Assembly: GCF_932526225.1 (NCBI RefSeq)
Contig: NC_064039.1
Location: 11,550,139-11,614,138 of the forward strand
Length of the DNA stretch: 64,000 nucleotides
Source of the DNA: Nematostella vectensis
Lineage: Eukaryota; Cnidaria; Anthozoa; Actiniaria; Edwardsiidae
Direction: 5' to 3'
Shown here: positions 62,001 to 64,000 of the stretch, piece by piece
Position numbering within the stretch: position 1 is the stretch's first letter
Layout: each line of letters opens with the position of its first letter
Position numbers and translations under genes: made by a program
Notes under the pieces: generated by a model
The model's database searches: none
What the model saw: the letters and a program-made list of their open reading frames with translations, nothing else
What the model was told of the DNA's origin: nothing

Positions 62001-62604
62001 TACTTCTCATCATGCAATAATTATATTATTTACTCTATGATCTATTTGCTTAATGTGATGTAATCCTCTAAATAAACAAACAAACAAATAATAGCTTGCT
62101 TGTTACCTTTTGCAATGAACACAGTGGTACTGTATTTGCCTGAGCAGGTTTGGATTGCACACTTGATGCCTTTGACATCCTGTCTCCATCAATGCTTTTT
62201 CCTTGCATGACAACATTCAAATCAACTTTGGCCTTGATTGAAGCTACCTTTTGTGACGATGCCAGAGAAAAGGGCCTCTCCTGTCCAGTATCCCTGGCAG
62301 AAACAGGATTGTTACTTGGTGTCCCAACCCTAAAGTCGAGCTCGAGATCAACAGAAGGGCTTGGAGCAGCATAACTAAGCTCCGACTCAACAAATGCCAC
62401 GTCTTCCTCGATTTTAGCACTAGGTTTCTTTTTCTTTGACTTTGACCCTTTCTTGTCATGAAGTTTAACTTTCGTTGACTCCTCTAAAATTGCTGCCTTC
62501 TCGTTGGGTTGAAGAGTGGCAAATTCCGTTTGAGACTTCTTGGCAAGTAGTCGTAGCTCTTTTTTTAAGTCTTCTTTCCTAAATGACCTCCCTCCAAACG
62601 ACAT
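21115..62604 (-). CDS. TTC6: TTC6-like tetratricopeptide repeat protein, 53-exon model, 2136 codons
   Basis: One minus-strand gene from ATG 62604 to TAG 21115-21117. I built 53 exons by hand from GT-AG sites; all phases agree and the total is 6411 nt, divisible by three. An in-frame TAA 15 nt upstream of the ATG supports the start. The first ~1200 residues are polar and low-complexity, with a Lys-rich patch at 51-64 and an acidic run near 730. The remaining ~900 residues are tandem TPRs, helix-turn-helix modules that bind protein partners. The last ten exons follow the C-terminal TPR series of vertebrate TTC6 (EAYNGRGNALMDFGHEQG, LNNRGVVQQ, YYNAGNVYF, YFNRAN). TTC6 itself is poorly characterised, so a scaffold role is inferred from the repeats. 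Exon tables are in the next three entries. Introns are 64 nt to about 3.1 kb and hold most of this window's arrays. A 40-nt exon, 12b, may be missing from this model. Confidence 0.9.
21345..21642. mobile_element. diverged MITE of the GGGTGGCAA family, intron 52
   Basis: Starts TAGGCG with CACGTGAC nearby and ends GGGTCACCTA. It contains GGGTGGCAAG and a complementary TTTGCCGCTCAAATTGCCA region. Arms are imperfect. It looks related to 3606-3824 and 51307-51575. Confidence 0.5.
21644..21719. repeat. (ATC)n microsatellite
   Basis: About 25 uninterrupted ATC/TCA triplets, giving a poly-Ser frame on the plus strand that is not a gene. Looser CAT/ATC-rich sequence continues to about 22145. Confidence 0.97.
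22671..22728. repeat. inverted repeat spanning the 3' splice site of exon 51
   Basis: GCAGCATCACCTGTAAGATA faces its near-complement TATTTTACAGGTAATGCTGC across a loop of about 18 nt. Arms of about 24 nt have roughly three mismatches. The left arm is the start of exon 51 plus its acceptor, so the pre-mRNA could fold the acceptor into a hairpin. Confidence 0.8.
22770..23345. repeat. 12-17 bp ACCATACCATGT minisatellite, intron 50
   Basis: Irregular CATACCATGTAC units fill most of the intron. They open frames up to 244 codons on the minus strand and several on the plus strand (YHTMYHT types), all explained by the repeat. Confidence 0.95.
23850..24112. repeat. 18-21 bp minisatellite, intron 48
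   Basis: Degenerate units built on CATAAGATAGGCATAAC and CATCA. The array starts a few nt above the acceptor of exon 49. Confidence 0.9.
24648..25075. repeat. about 135-185 bp direct repeat including the acceptor of exon 47
   Basis: Two to three long, diverged copies of a segment with CGAGAGCGGCT, GATACCGAGACAAAACCGAA, GAAAGACGAGAGAAACA and GAGGGCTGGTAAGTGACTAC. The first motif is the start of exon 47 plus acceptor (true junction 24658/24659). Confidence 0.7.
25310..27460. repeat. 32-bp satellite in two blocks, intron 46
   Basis: Unit is GAACGAATTTACCACCCTAA then GGAATAGAACAT. Block A (25310-26425) has about 34 copies, block B (26738-27460) about 22. Most copies are identical; scattered variants such as CACACTAAGG and GGTATAAAACAT recur in both blocks, so they share history. 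Confidence 0.97.
26426..26737. other. unrelated 312-bp segment splitting the 32-bp satellite
   Basis: Single-copy-looking DNA inserted between satellite units. It begins AATTACTAACATACTG and ends near AGGTCAAAATTAAC. It could be a small mobile element, but I see no convincing inverted ends. Confidence 0.6.
28478..28957. repeat. 39-bp array made of the exon 43 3' end plus donor, about 11 copies
   Basis: Unit is GTGTACTTACTTGTGGTAGC followed by AGAGCCCTAGCGTGTGGCC. On the minus strand each unit reads CTCTGCTACCACAA/GTAAGT, i.e. the last ~25 nt of exon 43 (28905-28957) with its strong 5' splice site. The copy nearest 28905 belongs to the real exon. One unit is truncated near 28725. Confidence 0.93.
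29017..29783. mobile_element. about 770-bp TIR element with internal hairpin, intron 42
   Basis: The ends AAAGCGTGAAACACCAAATA and a complementary TATTTAGTGTTTCACGCTTT form TIRs of about 22 bp with one mismatch. Inside, arms at about 29088-29126 and 29164-29209 form a near-perfect 40-bp hairpin that again contains GAAGCGTGAAGGC. No transposase is visible. Confidence 0.75.
30770..31050. repeat. degenerate about 30-bp repeat, intron 41
   Basis: Loosely periodic sequence with recurring GACATGGCGTTACACAC and GCGTGTGACATTG. It ends next to the donor of exon 41 but contains no exon sequence. Confidence 0.8.
31645..31905. repeat. 92-bp repeat, three copies, containing the exon 39 5' part and acceptor
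   Basis: Each copy has TTCCCTTACTATATCGACC, TACGCAGCGCGACTGAGAAA and CGCCTGCATGGAAG. The first copy contains the first ~57 nt of exon 39 (upper end 31703). The other two lie in intron 38 with intact acceptor complements CGC/CTGCAT. Confidence 0.92.
32075..32870. repeat. 46-bp array of the exon 38 3' end plus donor, about 17 copies
   Basis: On the minus strand each unit is the last 39 nt of exon 38 (encoding FNRALAINPKLFQ) followed by the first 7 intron bases GTAGGAC. Copies carry point changes only (AGT/AAG, CAG/CGG, one TACCAGG). The true exon is the copy ending at 32830. Confidence 0.96.
33070..33535. repeat. CACGTGA-rich degenerate repeat, intron 37
   Basis: More than a dozen GTCACGTGAT, GTCACGTAAT and GTCACATGGC motifs in units of about 30-85 bp. 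The CACGTG core is an E-box, but the clustering is more simply explained by tandem duplication. Confidence 0.85.
34306..34440. repeat. three copies of the exon 36 acceptor junction
   Basis: TACATCGATAGC/CTGTAGGAAG (true junction 34317/34318) recurs as TACATCGATATCCTGTAGGA twice within the next 110 bp of intron 35. Confidence 0.88.
35040..36832. repeat. 54-bp satellite, about 33 copies, filling intron 33
   Basis: Unit is CACACTCCAAAGTGATCTGA then GTACAAGAGAATGGCAAGTT and TGGCAGAGACGGCG. It abuts the donor of exon 33 directly. Units are 18 codons long, so two minus-strand frames stay open for more than 600 codons. Variants (GTACAT versus GTACAA; GGCA versus GGTA) recur in longer patterns. Confidence 0.97.
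36837..47647 (-). CDS. TTC6: TTC6-like exons 16-33 (linker and first TPR block)
   Basis: Exons: 16 47564-47647; 17 47171-47254; 18 46575-46672; 19 46076-46121; 20 45614-45707; 21 44113-44217; 22 43936-43973; 23 43768-43846; 24 41893-41960; 25 41537-41594; 26 41316-41378; 27 40383-40489; 28 40029-40128; 29 39744-39841; 30 39116-39214; 31 38520-38633; 32 38144-38237; 33 36837-36911. TPR character is plain from exon 23 on: DAYWHRHLLYLLQ (residues about 1210-1222), AIKLNPNDVETYYQRAAMFK (26), FTEILEQDPQDSRAYTYRGT (28) and FEAAIRLDPSLASAYVNIGL (31). Exon boundaries often cut TPR helices rather than flank them. Exons 21, 28, 29 and 32 have nearby copies of their own ends in the adjacent intron. Confidence 0.88.
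36955..38096. repeat. 20-22 bp satellite, about 53 copies, intron 32
   Basis: Unit CAAACCAAAGAGAGACATAA with TA, and shorter ACAATA variants. The array is bracketed by direct copies of CAGAGTGAAATCGCAATGA (near 36942 and 38099). Confidence 0.96.
38221..38350. repeat. duplicated acceptor junction of exon 32
   Basis: GTGTACTGACGGATGGCC with CTTAAATAAG (true junction 38237/38238) recurs about 67 bp higher as GTGTACTGATGGATGACTCT with TAAATAAG. Both are followed by GGAGAATTCAG. Confidence 0.88.
38665..39045. repeat. about 58-bp repeat, six to seven copies, intron 30
   Basis: Units contain GCGAGGTGGAATCGAGGAAA, GCGAACGTGACC and AAAAAGAAGTCCAAGTAATC. No exon sequence is included. Confidence 0.92.
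39478..39757. repeat. 64-bp repeat, four to five copies, carrying the exon 29 3' end plus donor
   Basis: Units read CCTTACTTTCTAAGAATACA, CACCGGATATGACGTCTAGC and GGTAACTTCCTG. The exon part is the last ~14 nt of exon 29 (CTTAGAAA/GTAAGG on minus; true exon starts 39744). Confidence 0.9.
39945..40090. repeat. duplicated donor end of exon 28
   Basis: GGTACTTACCATTTTAGCAA then AGACTGTTCCTCT and AGGCACGGGAATCCTGA (39950-40000) copies the true exon 28 end at 40022 onward. The exon part copied is about 50 nt, with an extra ATATAACT difference. Confidence 0.88.
41990..43750. repeat. 28-31 bp satellite with an internal inversion, intron 23
   Basis: About 55 units built on GTAGATAGTTCATGGACAAG and ACCTCAATGAG. 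From about 42905 to 43092 the same units appear in the opposite orientation. At the right end units shrink to GGCGTAGATAGTTCATGGAC-AA. Confidence 0.95.
44018..44138. repeat. duplicated donor end of exon 21
   Basis: CCACTGGGCGTATGACCAAG, TGCGTACACACCTTACGATG and AATGGCCCC (true, donor 44111-44112) is preceded 65 bp lower by a close copy with TATACACCTTACGATGGATG. Confidence 0.9.
45295..45560. repeat. 127-bp direct duplication with a tRNA-like A-box motif, intron 20
   Basis: Two copies containing ATACCGTCTTGGGTCAGCGG then TAGCTTAGCTTAACTGGTAG. The latter resembles an RNA polymerase III A box, as in a tRNA-derived SINE relic. No B box or cloverleaf could be drawn, so this is not called a tRNA. 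Confidence 0.5.
46739..47081. mobile_element. 343-bp MITE with 9-bp target-site duplication, intron 17
   Basis: Ends are GACAGAGCAAAAAAAAATGGCA and the complementary TGCCA-poly(T)-GCTCTGTC. The flanks are identical: GGGCAGTGC at 46730-46738 and 47082-47090. A 9-bp duplication suggests a Mutator-like superfamily. It has no coding capacity. Confidence 0.85.
47690..48718. repeat. 59-bp satellite, about 17 copies, intron 15
   Basis: Unit is CACGGTCATGTTATACACGT, GTTTGCACTCTGTTGTGACC and TTACATGGCAAAAAGACGT. Copies are very uniform. No exon sequence is included. Confidence 0.96.
48728..62604 (-). CDS. TTC6: TTC6-like exons 1-15 (N-terminal low-complexity region)
   Basis: Exons, 5' to 3': 1 62107-62604; 2 61069-61343; 3 60201-60796; 4 59659-59741; 5 59381-59578; 6 58861-59004; 7 55544-55717; 8 55321-55397; 9 54849-55055; 10 53678-54034; 11 51159-51246; 12 50575-50703; 13 49023-49144; 14 48913-48958; 15 48728-48783. 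Exons 1-3 are Ser/Lys/Gln-rich and probably disordered. Exon 8 starts with an acidic stretch (FFDDEEEDE), exon 9 ends in a Glu run, and exon 10 is rich in Thr, Pro and Gln. The weakest joint is 13/14: a 64-nt intron with a poor donor (CAA/GTCTAA). See the entries for 12b and the possible frame break. Confidence 0.82.
48913..49144 (-). other. possible one-base frame break joining exons 13 and 14 into one exon
   Basis: If exon 12b is used, exon 13 must read in the frame DFHRTNGDSDDVQTETESMS, which looks more natural than the model frame. That frame stops at a TAA near 49018. A single extra base in the T/A run near 49030 would keep the frame open through 48913, reading on into the same KPFKRKQKRKSVRQL end as exon 14 without the weak 64-nt intron. 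This could be a sequencing error, a real lesion or a wrong model. Confidence 0.45.
49825..50006. repeat. 33-36 bp array of the exon 12b 3' end plus donor
   Basis: Five to six diverged copies of AACTTACCTAATATGGTGCT with CAAACAATAA. The minus strand shows ATATTAG/GTAAGT repeatedly. The last copy lies at the 3' end of the candidate exon 49991-50030. Confidence 0.82.
49991..50030 (-). CDS. TTC6: candidate 40-nt exon 12b of the TTC6-like gene
   Basis: Strong acceptor (TTTGTCTCTCTTGTCAG) and strong donor (TTAG/GTAAGTTTA) bracket 40 nt encoding GERESVRSHSTIL plus one base. It enters in phase 0 from exon 12 and leaves in phase 1, which conflicts with the model frame of exon 13. Its donor end is multiplied in the neighbouring array, just as for accepted exons, which supports it being a real exon. 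Confidence 0.6.
50935..51150. repeat. ATC/ATT microsatellite with 45-bp superstructure, intron 11
   Basis: TCATCATCATCATTTATATT and ACCATTGTCATTTTCA alternate about four times. Open frames here are low-complexity artefacts. Confidence 0.93.
51307..51575. mobile_element. best-preserved MITE of the GGGTGGCAA family, intron 10
   Basis: The left end AGGGGGACTTGCGCTAAGA with TTTTTGGGTGGCAAACT pairs with the right end AGTTTGCCAC...TCTTAGCGCGAGTCCCCT. The interior contains CTTTCTGGCTTTATTCGTGA, which is shared with 61405-61660. Confidence 0.8.
51705..53715. repeat. 53-bp array of the exon 10 3' end plus donor, about 38 copies
   Basis: Unit is GGCTGCACCTCACCTTAACA, GAGGAGCTTCTTGTTCCTTC and TCAGTGTTCTGTG. 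On minus this reads AACACTGAGAAG...CTGTTAAG/GTGAGG, the last 35 nt of exon 10 (encoding NTEKDQEAPLL) plus its donor. The copy at 53678 is the real exon end. Each unit also carries a GTGCAG acceptor-like site. Confidence 0.96.
54644..54812. mobile_element. 169-bp TIR element, intron 9
   Basis: GCACACTGGCAACATAACGA faces the complementary TATGTTGTTATGTCGCCAGT-GTGC. Arms of roughly 28 bp have a few mismatches. No target duplication was confirmed. Confidence 0.7.
55735..58720. repeat. 37-bp G-rich satellite, about 80 copies, intron 6
   Basis: Unit is CAAGTGGGTGAGGTAATACA and AGTGGGTGGGGATGGGG. Larger blocks beginning GGAAGTGGGTGGGGATGGG recur near 56470, 56660 and 57775, so there is higher-order duplication. 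Strong strand asymmetry (G on plus, C on minus) opens several long His/Pro-rich minus frames, up to 416 codons, that are not genes. Confidence 0.97.
61405..61660. mobile_element. diverged MITE of the GGGTGGCAA family, intron 1
   Basis: Aligns in order with the 51307-51575 copy: TAGTGGGTGGAAAATTCAAA, AACACAGAAATGA, CTTGGCTTTATTTGTAAGCA and TTATTTTGCCACTTAAAGCC. The terminal repeats are decayed. Confidence 0.65.
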
Positions 62605-63002
62605 GATTTCTTTACGTTACGGTAGTATTTCGGTGTCGTTTCAAACGTGGAAAACCGAGCGAAATAAAATATCGCGATATATGGGAAGAGTTGTCATTTT
62701 CCCGCTACTGGGTTAAGGTCTTCACAGTTTAACCAAAATGTGAAAACAACTGGATTTTGTGAGTCTCTAGTCAATGTTTTGGCGCCATCTTTGTTTAGTT
62801 TGGTTGCCTCGGAGTTAGTGCTCAGTTTTCCCTCTGCAACTAAAAACAGGGACCCCAAAACAACTTTTGAGTCGAGTCATATAGAAGACTTCATATAGAT
62901 AAGCAAATAAAACACAGATCAACAAAAATAATTTGACCTTTAATCTTTTTTAAGTTTAGAGGAGTCTCCATTTGTAGCCATTTTCACGTTTGTGTCGTTC
63001 CG
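62605..63002. promoter_or_regulatory. shared head-to-head promoter interval
   Basis: The TTC6-like ATG (62604, minus) and the DUF547-protein ATG (63003 or 63069, plus) diverge across 398-464 bp. No TATA box is evident on either side. The region probably contains both 5' UTRs and a bidirectional promoter; this follows from layout only. Confidence 0.55.
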
Positions 63003-63345
63003 ATGTGCCCCGAGGAACGCCTAGACAAATCTATATTGAATTATGTAATCCACTTTGAACTCTACAAAATGGCCGAGTCGCAAACCAATAAGCTTATTCG
63101 TATTCTAAATGATGAAGAAACGAAGGAACCAGGCGCGATTCTCCAAGCGCTCGAGCTATCTAGACAAATGCAGCGACTTATTTTAAAGATGAAGGGAGAT
63201 TTTATGGATTCTGATGGCAAAGGGGTTGATTACAATAGCTTGAAGGGAAGTGCACTTTTCCAGGATTACATCAGGAAAGCTAGAGAACTCAAATTTGTAG
63301 ACCTGTGGGGGTTAAACTTAGACGAGAAGAAGGCGTTTTTTATTA
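63003..63345 (+). CDS. first coding exon of a DUF547-domain protein
   Basis: Open from ATG 63003 to a donor after 63345 (ATTA/GTATCC, phase 1). The ATG at 63069 (MAESQTNKLIRILN) has the better context (AAAATGG) and is probably the true start. The C-terminal part, ALFQDYIRKARELKFVDLWG and LNLDEKKAFFI, matches the conserved beginning of DUF547 domains, where the next residues are usually an N-x-Y-N motif encoded by the next exon. DUF547 has no established biochemical function. In animals it occurs alone or with DEP or glutaredoxin domains. The rest of the gene is not identified within the window. Confidence 0.75.
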
Positions 63346-64000
63346 GTATCCTTTGAGACTGCTTTGTGGAGTTATTGCGTCTTTGTGTGTGTTAGGGGGG
63401 TATCCTATGTGATTGCTTTGTGGAGTTACAGTATTGCGTCTTTCCAGTTTGTGTTCAGGGGCGTACACAGAAGGGTGGCCAAGGGGGCCTAGCCCCCCCC
63501 CCCCCCCCTTCTAGCAGCCAAAAATACAGTAAATGTATGAGACATTATCTAAAATACAGGAGAAAATGCCTTGAAAGGGCCTTTTGCACCCCCTCCTGTT
63601 AAAAATCCTGGCTACGCCGCTGATATGTTTGTGTGTGTTTGGGGGGAGGGGGTCATATTGGAAACTTATGACTACCAATCAGTGAAAAAAAATAAAAATC
63701 ATTGGACTTATATGTAATGTATTGGCCGATTAGTAAGGGATCTCAAGTCATGTAAGTTTGAAAAGTTAATATTATCATCTTATTGATCGACAGTCGATAA
63801 AAAGCTACTGTGCGTTTGACATGGAATGGTAATTAATTTTCAGTGTCATATTATGGTTTCCATTGATTGGTATCGATTGGTATCTATGAAATATGTACAG
63901 TATTCTGGTACCTTTGTACCCTGGGTACCAGAGGCTCCAAGCTGTGTGGCGACAACGATTAAAGCAAAGCGAACTCGTTCTGCTATGTGCATCTGCCAAT
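63346..64000. other. intron 1 of the DUF547-protein gene (presumed)
   Basis: No second exon was recognised before the right edge. The interval contains the TIR element at 63456-63622 and otherwise AT-rich DNA. Confidence 0.5.
63456..63622. mobile_element. 167-bp TIR element, hAT-like ends
   Basis: Starts CAGGGGCGTA and ends TACGCCGCTG, imperfect terminal inverted repeats. It has an internal poly-C run and CCCCCTCCTG near the right end. CAGGGGCG ends are common in hAT-derived MITEs. Confidence 0.7.

Overview
The window is intron-rich animal genomic DNA. The genes have many short exons with GT-AG introns, the codon use is mixed, and there are many small non-autonomous DNA transposons and minisatellites. 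One gene is a metazoan TPR protein (TTC6-like). The sequence looks like an anthozoan cnidarian, for example a Nematostella-type sea anemone. That placement rests on general character and gene types, not on any search.

Layout from left to right. Positions 1-4338 (minus strand) hold nine exons of a group II PLP-dependent decarboxylase of the bacterial tyrosine-decarboxylase (TyrDC) type; its C-terminus lies beyond the left edge. About 4.4-20.4 kb is gene-poor. It contains transposon remnants, a 1.3-kb TTAA-flanked element sitting inside a 39-bp satellite, and one weak candidate for a small secreted-protein gene. From 21115 to 62604 (minus strand) a single gene encodes a TTC6-like tetratricopeptide repeat protein. 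I reconstruct 53 exons that join phase-consistently into 2136 codons plus a stop. Its introns carry at least twenty tandem arrays with units from 3 to 92 bp. From 63003 to the right edge (plus strand) is the first coding exon of a DUF547-domain protein, head-to-head with the TTC6-like gene across about 400-460 bp, which suggests a shared promoter region.

The most unusual signal is in the introns. Many tandem arrays are built from copies of an exon/intron junction: the last 14-42 nt of an exon plus its 5' splice site, or the first nt of an exon plus its 3' splice site. This occurs at eight donors (TyrDC-like exon 8; TTC6-like exons 10, 12b, 21, 28, 29, 38 and 43) and at about four acceptors (exons 32, 36, 39 and 47). 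The copies range from one extra copy to about 38. The pattern also pointed to a 40-nt exon (12b) that phase alone would have missed. Including that exon exposes a possible one-base frame break in the next exon.

I see no CRISPR array, rRNA or convincing tRNA gene, and no bacterial operon structure. The TyrDC-like enzyme, the TPR scaffold and the DUF547 protein have no obvious functional link. They look like ordinary eukaryotic neighbours.
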